Translations under genes and position numbers: made by a program
Assembly (NCBI RefSeq): GCF_024199925.1
Contig: NZ_JANADR010000001.1
Span: 5,149,501 to 5,213,500, forward strand
Direction: 5' to 3'
Source: Bradyrhizobium sp. CCGUVB1N3
Lineage (GTDB): Bacteria; Pseudomonadota; Alphaproteobacteria; Rhizobiales; Xanthobacteraceae
Length of the DNA stretch: 64,000 nt
The notes under the pieces: model-generated
Told to the model about the DNA's origin: nothing
Seen by the model: only the letters and a program-made list of their open reading frames with translations
Databases searched by the model: none
Part shown: positions 57,118-64,000 of the stretch, piece by piece
How the letters are laid out: every line of letters starts with the position of its first letter
Position numbering within the stretch: position 1 is the first letter of the stretch

Positions 57118-57456
57118 ATGGCTCAGATTCTAAAATTTCCCAGCAAGAAGATCGAACCCGTAACCGTTCGCAGCGGCAGTAAGCACCGCATCAGCGTCGA
57201 AGTGCTCGACGATGTTCGGCCGCGACGCACGCGGTGGACGGTTCAGTTTGAGATCCAGGAAGCGGCAGGGCGTGCTGCCTTGAAAGGCTTTACCGATCGC
57301 GCCGTAGCCCAGGGCTATCGACATCGCTTCCAGGTAAGCAGCACGCGGGCGGTACGGCGGTTCGTGGCGGAGACGTCAGGTCTCGTCGCCGCCGGCAGGA
57401 TCGCGATCTGGATCGATGGCCTGCGGGTGCAGCCGCGGGTGGCCCGCAGCGCATAA
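57118..57456 (+). CDS. Hypothetical basic protein
   Basis: A 112-residue basic protein starting MAQILKFPSKKIEPVT. It alternates strands and helices (HRISVEVLDDVRPRRTRWTV, RFQVSSTRAVRRFVAE). AAGGA lies seven bases before the ATG at 57118; another ATG five codons earlier is less well spaced. No family is recognised. The high charge suggests nucleic-acid binding. A strong hairpin follows immediately. Confidence 0.55.
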   Translation: MAQILKFPSKKIEPVTVRSGSKHRISVEVLDDVRPRRTRWTVQFEIQEAAGRAALKGFTDRAVAQGYRHRFQVSSTRAVRRFVAETSGLVAAGRIAIWIDGLRVQPRVARSA

Positions 57457-57458
57457 GA

Positions 57459-57492
57459 ATAGGCTGGGGCGACATTCGTCGCCCCAGCCTAT
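57459..57492. terminator. Bidirectional hairpin terminator
   Basis: A perfect 15-bp stem (ATAGGCTGGGGCGAC and its complement) with a 4-nt loop sits exactly between two convergent genes, the unknown plus-strand gene and parB. A CTTTCT tail follows on the plus strand. Confidence 0.85.
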
Positions 57493-57496
57493 CTTT

Positions 57497-59647
57497 CTAC
57501 TCGGCAGCGATCATGTGCGGCTCGTCCGGTTCGTCGGTCGGAGCTTCCTCGTCGTCGCCCGCGAGGAATTCCGGCAGCGCCGCGTCATCGCGCTCGGGCT
57601 CCGTGGTGTGGACGGTCGCCGCGTGGTCGGCGTCGGCCATTCTCAGAGGCTCGGGCAGCCAGCCGGTCTCGGCCAGGAGGCGTTCGGCCTCCTTGGCCAT
57701 GTCGCCCTTCTTCAGATGGTCGATGAGCTGGGCGGCCCGCTCGCCGGCGCCTTCCCGCACCGCTTCCACGATGCGGCGCTTCGGCACCCGGCCGAGATAG
57801 TTCTCGACGGTCGGACGCCAACCGTCTTCCGCCATGTCGAGATCGACGGCTTTGGCGATGCGATCAGCCTCCCTGATGCGCTGCTCGACGGTGTGCGGCG
57901 TGACGCCGCCGCCGTAACGGTCGCCCTTCTCGTACAGCGCGTTGACGCCGAACGAGGCGCAGTGTGCAAAGAGTGCCGCCTGCTCGTCGCCGGTCAGGCC
58001 GGTGAGCCAATCCCAGAGGTCCGCCTTGTCCTTCGGCATCCGCTCCTCCCAGGTCTTGTGGCGCGCGTCGATCGCTTTAGCCGCCGGCGTGTTCTTCAGC
58101 CCCTCCGCCCGCACCGGGAAGCTGGCGCTGCGCACGGAGATCTCCATCGCCGTCCCATAGGAGAAATAGCGGGAAAAGACATCGAGGCAGAACTTGTGCA
58201 GCACCGCCTGGAAGGCGACCGAAGGCATGGTCGCCAACTTGTTACGCAGCGCCAGCGTGCGCTCCGCCGTGAGTTCGGTCAGCAGACGGTCGGGCAGCGG
58301 TTTGATCGCATCATCATCGTCGTCCTCGGGCTCCACGACCTGGCCCCCGACGGTGATGACGGCGCGCTGGACGACCGGCACCGAGCGCTCCGCGCCGTCT
58401 GGATCAACCGAGGCGGCTGATTCGCCGTCGTCGCCCTGCCCCGGCTCGACCACACGCACTTCGTCCTCCGGCCGCACATAGCCTCGATCGACCGACAGCC
58501 TGCCTTCGGCGTCGATGCCGACGAACGCGCCCGCGCGAGCAACATCGGCCGGCGGGTAAGTGACGGGTCGATCGTCGAAGGCGGCGATAGCCGTCTCGAT
58601 CTCGCCAAGTCGCTGATCAACCTCGTCGGGCAGTTCGTCCACGCTGTCATACTCGGCTTCAAGCCTGGCATATTCGGTGGTGAGCGCCTCGATGGTTGTC
58701 TGCTCTTCGTCCGTGAGATCAGCGGACACGCCGTCCAGCTCGCGCAAGCCCCGGGTGTGGCCATAGGGGAAATCGGTCGCGGCGACCTCGATCCACTTCC
58801 AGCCTTCGGCAGCGATCGTTTCCGCCTCTGCCTTCAACTTCTCGGCGACCAGGCTATCGAGCAGAGCGACTTCCTCCAACCAACCGCCGTCGTCGGACTG
58901 GAAAAGGTCGCGCAGCACCACGCCGCCGGCCGCCTCGTAGGCCTTGAGGCCGACAAACACGGCGCGCCGGTCGGAAGCGCGCACCGTCTTCTCTGTCAGC
59001 ATGCGGCGGATCTGATACGGCTCTTTCTGCCAAGAGCCGGAGATAGCCTGCCAGACCTGCAACTGGCGGCCATGATCAGTGGTGACGGTGAAGGCCATCA
59101 ACTGCTCGAGCGACATGCCGTCATCGGCATAGACGTCGAGCAACTCGGGCGAGACCGCGGCGAGGCGCAGGCGCTGCTTCACCACGTTGACGGAGGTGAA
59201 GAAGGCAGCGGCGATGTCTTCCTCGGTCTGACCTTTCTCGCGCATTGCCTGGAAGGCACGGAATTGGTCGAGCGGGTGAAGCGGCGCGCGCTGGATGTTC
59301 TCGGCGAGCGAGTCGTCCTCGGCGAGAATCTCCGTCGTGGGATCGCGCACGACGCAAGGCACCGGCGCGCTCTTGGCCAGGCGTTTCTGCTTCACCAGCA
59401 GCTCAAGCGCGCGATAGCGACGCCCGCCGGCTGGGATCTCGAACATGCCGGTCTCGGCACCTTCGGCGTTCAGGACCGGCCGGACGTTGAGGCTTTGGAG
59501 CAAGGTACGCCGAGCGATGTCCTCGGCCAGCTCCTCGATGGAGACGCCGGCCTTCACACGGCGGACGTTCGATTGGCTGAGTACCAGCTTGTTGAAAGGA
59601 ATATCGCGTGAGGACGACAGGGTGATCTTCTGAACGGCAGTGGCCAT
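57497..59647 (-). CDS. ParB/Spo0J-family protein, large
   Basis: A 716-residue ParB-family protein. The N-terminal nuclease/CTPase-type ParB domain reads IPFNKLVLSQSNVRR, IPAGGRRYRALELL and SLAENIQRAPLHPLDQFRAF, then comes a helix-turn-helix (EEDIAAAFFTSVNVVKQRLRLAA). The long C-terminal two thirds are acidic and characteristic of plasmid and ICE ParB proteins rather than chromosomal ones. It is remote from parA. ATG 59647 is preceded by GGAGA and a strong hairpin leader. Confidence 0.87.
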   Translation of the reverse strand: MATAVQKITLSSSRDIPFNKLVLSQSNVRRVKAGVSIEELAEDIARRTLLQSLNVRPVLNAEGAETGMFEIPAGGRRYRALELLVKQKRLAKSAPVPCVVRDPTTEILAEDDSLAENIQRAPLHPLDQFRAFQAMREKGQTEEDIAAAFFTSVNVVKQRLRLAAVSPELLDVYADDGMSLEQLMAFTVTTDHGRQLQVWQAISGSWQKEPYQIRRMLTEKTVRASDRRAVFVGLKAYEAAGGVVLRDLFQSDDGGWLEEVALLDSLVAEKLKAEAETIAAEGWKWIEVAATDFPYGHTRGLRELDGVSADLTDEEQTTIEALTTEYARLEAEYDSVDELPDEVDQRLGEIETAIAAFDDRPVTYPPADVARAGAFVGIDAEGRLSVDRGYVRPEDEVRVVEPGQGDDGESAASVDPDGAERSVPVVQRAVITVGGQVVEPEDDDDDAIKPLPDRLLTELTAERTLALRNKLATMPSVAFQAVLHKFCLDVFSRYFSYGTAMEISVRSASFPVRAEGLKNTPAAKAIDARHKTWEERMPKDKADLWDWLTGLTGDEQAALFAHCASFGVNALYEKGDRYGGGVTPHTVEQRIREADRIAKAVDLDMAEDGWRPTVENYLGRVPKRRIVEAVREGAGERAAQLIDHLKKGDMAKEAERLLAETGWLPEPLRMADADHAATVHTTEPERDDAALPEFLAGDDEEAPTDEPDEPHMIAAE

Positions 59648-59659
59648 CGGGGTAGTCTC

Positions 59660-59706
59660 CGCGGCGGGCAGCCGAGAGACGCTCTCTCGACCTCCAACCC
59701 GCCGCG
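59660..59706 (-). promoter_or_regulatory. Two-tier hairpin leader of the ParB gene
   Basis: A perfect 9-bp outer stem (CGCGGCGGG/CCCGCCGCG) encloses a perfect 7-bp inner stem (CGAGAGA-GCG-TCTCTCG) just before the GGAGA ribosome site. The sequence GGGTTGGAGGTCG at its 5' side recurs in the ardC leader as GGGTTGGAAGTCG. Confidence 0.65.
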
Positions 59707-59772
59707 AAAACCGGCGCAGCCCTCTGCCTCTCTTCTTTCGGCGCCATCACAAGGTAACGATGGAGAGGCGCG

Positions 59773-60144
59773 TCACTCCCACTTCCGCTTGGCCCGCGCC
59801 GCGCCATAGAGGACCCGCTCCGCCTCCCGGATGCCGCCGGTCCGCCGTGCGGCCTCGACCCAGACCGAAATCGGGACCATGCCATCGAAGAGAATGTCGC
59901 GCTCGATTCCCATGCCGAGCGACAGACGGATCGCCGTCATCTCTGCCAGGCTGAACGACCCCAGTTCGGCTTCGCCGAGATCGATCAGACCGAAGAGAGT
60001 ATCGCCGTCAGCGTCGAGCTCGGTCGCAAGCCAGACTCCCGCACCGAGCGGGTTGAAGAACTTGACCACAGGAACGTGGTCGACGTCGGGCTCACGGCCA
60101 TTGGCGAGCAAACGCTCGCGCAGTTCGGCGGTCAGGAGGATCAT
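59773..60144 (-). CDS. DUF2958 protein
   Basis: A 123-residue DUF2958 protein (LLTAELRERLLANG, VVKFFNPLGAGVWLATELD, LFGLIDLGEAELGSFSL). It is nearly always located beside ArdC in conjugative elements. The start at MILLTAEL has GGAGG upstream and overlaps the ArdC stop by 4 bp, so the two are coupled. Function is not established; an anti-restriction accessory role is suggested by context only. Confidence 0.85.
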   Translation of the reverse strand: MILLTAELRERLLANGREPDVDHVPVVKFFNPLGAGVWLATELDADGDTLFGLIDLGEAELGSFSLAEMTAIRLSLGMGIERDILFDGMVPISVWVEAARRTGGIREAERVLYGAARAKRKWE

Positions 60145-61091
60145 GCCGCCCTCCTGTCGATGACGCATTGGGCCTGGTCGTCGGGCGGCAGAAAGCCGAG
60201 AATCCAATCGGCCGCCTTGCTAGCCTGCGACGCGGCGCGGACGACGGCGCGATTGTCCTCGCGTATCACGTCTAGCCAGGAGCCGATGTAATCGGCGTGC
60301 CGGACGGTCGGCACGATGCCGAGTGAGGCGCAGCAGAAGGCCGCGTTCATTTCAGCTACCAACTCTTCGAACGCATATTTCTTGGTGCCGAAGGTGCCGG
60401 TGAGATCGCGGCCAAGCCGCGAGGCATGGCCGGCGGCGTGACCAAGTTCGTGCAGAGCCGTGCGATGCCAGTTGATCGGCTCAAAATAAACGTGCGGCGG
60501 CGGTACCATGACAAAGTCGGCGTCCGGCGCGTAGTAGGCGCGATTGCCGCCGATCCGAAAGTCGACGCCGGTGGCCCGGATCAGCGCCTCGACCCGGGGC
60601 TCGATCAGGCCCGGCGGAGGCGGCGGCGCGACGATCGCCACGTCATTGGGCAGGCCGTCGCACTGCGCCGCATTGAAGACGGTGAACCGTTTCAGGAACG
60701 GGATAGTGGCGGCTTCTTCGCCGGTCTCACGCGCGCGCTTCTTCTCGTCGTCCGGCACGAAGCGGTCAGCATAGACGACGGTCGTGCCGTGCTCACCCTT
60801 TCGAACGTTGCCGCCGAGCGAGAGCGCCTGGCGAAACGTAAGCCAGCTCTGACCAGGATAGCCATGGGCGACTACGGCGCCCCAGAGAATCAGCACATTG
60901 ATCCCCGAATATTGCCGGCCTGTGGCGGCGTTCTTCGGCATGGCGAGCGGCGCTTTCGCTGCAGCCGTTCCCCAAGGCTGGACCCATGGCACGCGGCCGG
61001 CCTCCAGCTCGCCGATGATCTTGTCGGTGATTTCGTCATAGAGGTTTGCTCGACTCTCGCTGGCGCGCGCTCGAACAGCATGTCTCGACAT
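60141..61091 (-). CDS. ardC: ArdC-type antirestriction protein (zincin with ssDNA-binding domain)
   Basis: A 316-residue protein. The N-terminal ArdC domain (NLYDEITDKIIGELEAGRVPWVQPW, then GINVLILW) binds single-stranded DNA, and the C-terminal metallopeptidase-like domain has HELGH at about 214-218. ArdC proteins protect incoming plasmid DNA from type I restriction and are produced early after transfer. It has a structured leader like that of ParB. All parts seem intact. Confidence 0.92.
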   Translation of the reverse strand: MSRHAVRARASESRANLYDEITDKIIGELEAGRVPWVQPWGTAAAKAPLAMPKNAATGRQYSGINVLILWGAVVAHGYPGQSWLTFRQALSLGGNVRKGEHGTTVVYADRFVPDDEKKRARETGEEAATIPFLKRFTVFNAAQCDGLPNDVAIVAPPPPPGLIEPRVEALIRATGVDFRIGGNRAYYAPDADFVMVPPPHVYFEPINWHRTALHELGHAAGHASRLGRDLTGTFGTKKYAFEELVAEMNAAFCCASLGIVPTVRHADYIGSWLDVIREDNRAVVRAASQASKAADWILGFLPPDDQAQCVIDRRAA

Positions 61092-61104
61092 AGCGAGTCT
61101 CCGC

Positions 61105-61144
61105 GACGGGCGACGCGAGCCTCTCCCGCGACTTCCAACCCGTC
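61105..61144 (-). promoter_or_regulatory. Hairpin leader of ardC
   Basis: GACGGG and CCCGTC (6 bp) enclose a GC-rich loop; the flanks GGGTTGGAAGTCG and CGCGGAGACT match the parB leader almost base for base, though the inner stem is less regular. Confidence 0.5.
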
Positions 61145-61582
61145 ACGGCCAACCCTGCCGGCACTCTCACTCTCTTATCGCGGCCGTTCATAGCGCACAG
61201 GCTGGCCGAATGGCGCTGACCGGTTCCGCGAGCGCGCGGCGTCAGGGATGGAAGCCCGAAGGGTGAAGACCTGCGAAGCAGGGCTTCAGCGCGGCCAACA
61301 GCCCGATCCGAAGGAAGACGCCATAAGGATCAAACCCCTGACACGGCATATATTTTTGTCGTTGTAGCAGTCTCCACCGGTCCGTTGTCTGCACGGCGCT
61401 CCGGCCGATTTTCAAAACGTTCGAGGAAGATGTGCAACGCGTTTCGCTTGCGGAGGGGATTGGGAAGGCTAGTTTGGGAACGAGCACTTGCGGCAGCGTG
61501 ACGGCATACTGTCGGGATCCTGTCGTGTCGAAAGTGCAGTGGCGATGTCAGGTTGGTCAGCATCCAACGGAAAGGCTCATCC
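61145..61582. other. Intergenic region between ardC and the XRE gene
   Basis: About 438 bp with no gene I can support. It separates the minus-strand maintenance block from the plus-strand XRE/AlbA_2 pair, so promoters for both must lie here. No obvious terminator or repeat was found. Confidence 0.4.
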
Positions 61583-62281
61583 ATGGACCCAGCAACGCTG
61601 ACAGCGCTCGACCCGAAGACCCTCGGCTTCTGGGTGAAATGCATTCGCGAAGCGTCGAATTGGTCGCAGGAGGCCGTCGCGGCTTCTGCCGAGCTCGATG
61701 TCCGCACCATTCAACGCGTCGAGGCGGGGAAGTCCGCCAGCATCACGACCCGTCGGGCGCTGGCCAAAGGGCTCGGCTACGAGAACCAAGATATCTTCCA
61801 AGACCCGGCCTTCATCGCCACGGTGCACCGGCTGCTGGACGAGTTGCTGGCCGGGAATCGCGAGCGGCTAGAGGCGCAGTTTCCCGATCACGTACGCCTG
61901 TCCGTGACGCTCGTCGGCGACGGTGATGCTCTCGGCCGTCTCGCCGACGCCTCGGAAGCCACTCTGCTGCATGCGGACGACTCGCTGCCGCCGGAAGCGA
62001 AAGAAATCGCCGCGACGCTTTTCGACTATCTCCGCGACGTTGGCGATATCGGCGCCGAGGCGTCGTTTTCCGACAAGCTCGCCTATAACAGAGAGATGGA
62101 CGCGATGCTGAAGTCGCTGGACGGGCTCGGGGTCTCGGTCTATTCGGGCATCCGGAGCACGAAGATGGCCGGTACGTTCTGGCCCGACAAGACCCCGGTG
62201 CCGATCACGATCGGCTACCTCACGGTCGTGCCGTCGGAGCGCCGCGTCACGGAAATCATGGTGCCACGCCGGCTTTCATAG
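61583..62281 (+). CDS. XRE-family regulator with extended C-terminus
   Basis: A 232-residue protein. The helix-turn-helix covers about 15-70 (IREASNWSQEAVAASAELDVRTIQRVE). The remaining 160 residues are an unrecognised domain, helical (EAKEIAATLFDYLRDVGDI) then beta-rich (PITIGYLTVVPSERRVTEIMVP). It lies 50 bp before an AlbA_2-type gene on the same strand. Regulators with ligand-sensing tails beside such proteins are common in defence islands, but no specific system is matched. Confidence 0.75.
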   Translation: MDPATLTALDPKTLGFWVKCIREASNWSQEAVAASAELDVRTIQRVEAGKSASITTRRALAKGLGYENQDIFQDPAFIATVHRLLDELLAGNRERLEAQFPDHVRLSVTLVGDGDALGRLADASEATLLHADDSLPPEAKEIAATLFDYLRDVGDIGAEASFSDKLAYNREMDAMLKSLDGLGVSVYSGIRSTKMAGTFWPDKTPVPITIGYLTVVPSERRVTEIMVPRRLS

Positions 62282-62331
62282 ATATCTGACGACGCCCGCG
62301 TCTGCGGGGCACTCAAACAGAAGGCAAATAG

Positions 62332-63744
62332 ATGCCAGGTTCCGACCTGTCAGAGCTGATCGCCGGAAAAAGCGAAGACCTCGGGGTCGAATACAAGGCC
62401 TGGATGGACACCTCGCAGCCCGAGGTCAGAGCAAAGCTCGCGCGCCACATTGCGGCGCTCTCCAACCACGGTGGCGGCTACCTAATCTTCGGGGTGGACG
62501 ACACGACACGCGAACCTCAAGGCGCAACGGCGCTGGATCCGTCATTATTCAGTCAGGATGCGATATCGGCAATCGTGAAGCGTTATCTTGATCCGCGCAT
62601 TCAGGTCCGGGTCGAGCAAGCCGATCACGCTGGCGTACTCTACCCTGTTGTCATCGTGCCATCTCATGGCATCCGGCCGGTGATCGCGGTGACTGACGGC
62701 CCTCAGGACGACAAGGGACGGCGCGTTGGTGTCCGGCAAGGCGAGATTTATATTCGAGCCGCAGGTCCGGAGAGTGTGCAAATCAAGCACGCGGATGATT
62801 GGAATACATTGCTCGAACGCTGCCTGTCGCAGCGCTCGGATTTGCTCGGCAAGATTCTGCGGCAATCGATCGCGCACCCCTCGCAGCCGAGCACCCGCAG
62901 CCGTGATCTCCTGTTGGCTGCTGTCGAGGCCGCCGCGCAGGACTTTGCCGCGCAGACGGAGGCGCTTGCCGGGCTGGTCGAATCGAAGGAGCAGGCGCGT
63001 ATTCGCGCAGCCGGCCAGCAGTTTTCCTTGCTGGGCTACGTGCTTGTCAACGCGGACGGCGAGCCAATCGATATCGAGAACGTCCGCGGCGTGAATGACC
63101 GCGTATCGATCGCGATGCATCGTTACGCGTACACTGGATGGGCGTCCTTCCTGCCTTTGACGGTACCTGAACGCGCGCCCCAGATCCGGACGGGAAGCTT
63201 GCTCAGCACGGAGCATGGCTTTCTGGAAGGCATGCGTCTGGAGCACACGGGCGTCCTGACCGGCGCTTTCGACTACTGGCGAATTTACGACTGCGGTATT
63301 GCCGTCACGGCGGAGTCATACCACGAGGATTACGCGACCTCGAGGCAAGGTGGCGCGCCCCACCTCTCACCATTGCAGATTCTGGTGAAGCTGCATTCGT
63401 TGCTGGCCCATGCGCGCCTGCTCGGCCAGGAGATTCCCGGCGTACAACAGGTCATCGTGCGCATGGACTGGCGAGGCCTGGCTGGGCGCATGCTGATGTG
63501 GGATACGACGCGCGTCGTCAGTCCGGTCAAAGTCACTGATGATCGCTTCGTCAAGACAGTAACGCTGCCTTGGTCCGACCTGCGCGATGACTATTTCGCG
63601 GCGCTTCGTCGCGTGGCGCTGCCGATCTTCGGTTTGTTTGCCAATGCCGGCTGGCTCGATCCCGATTCTTGGTTCACGCCCGAATTGGTGGAACAGGAGT
63701 TTGCGAAGCTCCGGGTCGCAACGATGCGCTTATTCGACAGGTGA
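62332..63744 (+). CDS. AlbA_2/Schlafen-type putative ATP-binding protein
   Basis: A 470-residue protein. The N-terminal 150 residues are an AlbA_2 (Schlafen-like) domain: VEYKAWMD, then HIAALSNHGGGYLIFGVDD, and EIYIRAAGPESVQI. The other 320 residues include a helical linker with coiled-coil character (about 195-230) and an unrecognised C-terminal region (LSPLQILVKLHSLLAHARLL). AlbA_2 proteins act as regulators or nucleases in stress and anti-phage systems. It is probably co-transcribed with the XRE gene. The catalytic state cannot be judged by eye. Confidence 0.78.
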   Translation: MPGSDLSELIAGKSEDLGVEYKAWMDTSQPEVRAKLARHIAALSNHGGGYLIFGVDDTTREPQGATALDPSLFSQDAISAIVKRYLDPRIQVRVEQADHAGVLYPVVIVPSHGIRPVIAVTDGPQDDKGRRVGVRQGEIYIRAAGPESVQIKHADDWNTLLERCLSQRSDLLGKILRQSIAHPSQPSTRSRDLLLAAVEAAAQDFAAQTEALAGLVESKEQARIRAAGQQFSLLGYVLVNADGEPIDIENVRGVNDRVSIAMHRYAYTGWASFLPLTVPERAPQIRTGSLLSTEHGFLEGMRLEHTGVLTGAFDYWRIYDCGIAVTAESYHEDYATSRQGGAPHLSPLQILVKLHSLLAHARLLGQEIPGVQQVIVRMDWRGLAGRMLMWDTTRVVSPVKVTDDRFVKTVTLPWSDLRDDYFAALRRVALPIFGLFANAGWLDPDSWFTPELVEQEFAKLRVATMRLFDR

Positions 63745-64000
63745 CAGCTGAGGACGTTAGGCAATAGCCGGGCGACACTATCGTAATATCTAGAACGGCC
63801 AAAGTGGTGGGGCGTTAGATATCGACGATGGGCGGTGTTCGGCAGTACGGATTCGGCACATCGTATGTTGTACCGCCGACGGACACTGCCCGACTGAGCA
63901 GCAGATTCGAGTCAAACGCTGGGTGACGACTTAACGCATCGGGACTTGCACTGAAACGGATTCGTTCGACGTGAGTCCGGTCGGTGGGGCTTGCGTCGGG
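63745..64000. other. Right edge without a visible gene
   Basis: About 256 bp follow the AlbA_2 gene. I see no reading frame, RNA gene or attachment site here that I can support; a neighbouring gene may begin beyond the window. Confidence 0.35.

Overview
The window comes from a high-GC alphaproteobacterium. The gene content (trb-type conjugation with DUF2274, DUF2840 and DUF736 neighbours, a RepA/ParA block, ehu-like transport) points to the Bradyrhizobium/Rhodopseudomonas/Afipia group, but no rRNA or housekeeping gene fixes this. Almost everything belongs to one large conjugative element: an integrative conjugative element (ICE) with plasmid-like replication genes, or a conjugative megaplasmid segment. 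No integrase, tRNA or attachment site is visible, so neither end of the element is defined here.

Layout. (a) 0.1-8.4 kb, cargo 1: a crotonase and an acyl-CoA ligase, an aldehyde dehydrogenase remnant, then a LysR regulator divergent from hglS (2-oxoadipate to D-2-hydroxyglutarate), an ALDH7-type aldehyde dehydrogenase and a class I aminotransferase. The last three fit the lower half of lysine/2-aminoadipate catabolism. (b) 8.5-19.1 kb: a LysR gene, a DUF2274 gene and a complete trbIGFL-K-JEDCB mating-pair operon on the minus strand. (c) 19.4-32.4 kb, cargo 2: an FAD amine oxidoreductase under a tandem glycine riboswitch, a threonine-synthase-like PLP enzyme, an ABC amino-acid-type importer resembling the ectoine importer Ehu (two ATPases, two permeases, two binding proteins), an Asp/Glu-racemase-family protein, a GntR/UTRA regulator, an M20 amidohydrolase and an M24 metallohydrolase. 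Four intergenic regions carry the same 11-bp palindrome ATAC(C/T)CGGTAT, which I propose as the GntR operator. (d) 32.9-33.9 kb: a second, about 97% identical LysR gene followed by fused scraps of DUF2274 and trbI. This is the scar of a second trb locus. (e) 34.1-43.5 kb: CopG-like protein, traG coupling protein, DUF3363 relaxase, a repeat-rich candidate oriT, lytic transglycosylase, DUF736, traF peptidase, DUF2840, ribbon-helix-helix, parA, repA (with iteron-like repeats in its 3' end) and an AlpA-like HTH. (f) 43.7-61.1 kb: regulators, small unknown proteins, HU, DUF2493, toprim protein, a giant strawberry-notch helicase/methylase, ParB, DUF2958 and ArdC. (g) 61.6-63.7 kb: an XRE regulator next to an AlbA_2/Schlafen-type protein, possibly a defence or regulatory pair.

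How the parts work together. Relaxase, TraG and the Trb channel form the transfer machine; RepA, ParA, ParB and the primase/helicase-like proteins maintain it; ArdC and other early genes may protect incoming DNA. The two cargo blocks give the host routes for amino-acid-derived carbon and nitrogen. The order cargo 1 - LysR - trb - cargo 2 - LysR' - trb remnant - CopG - traG implies that two related elements were joined and one trb cluster was lost.
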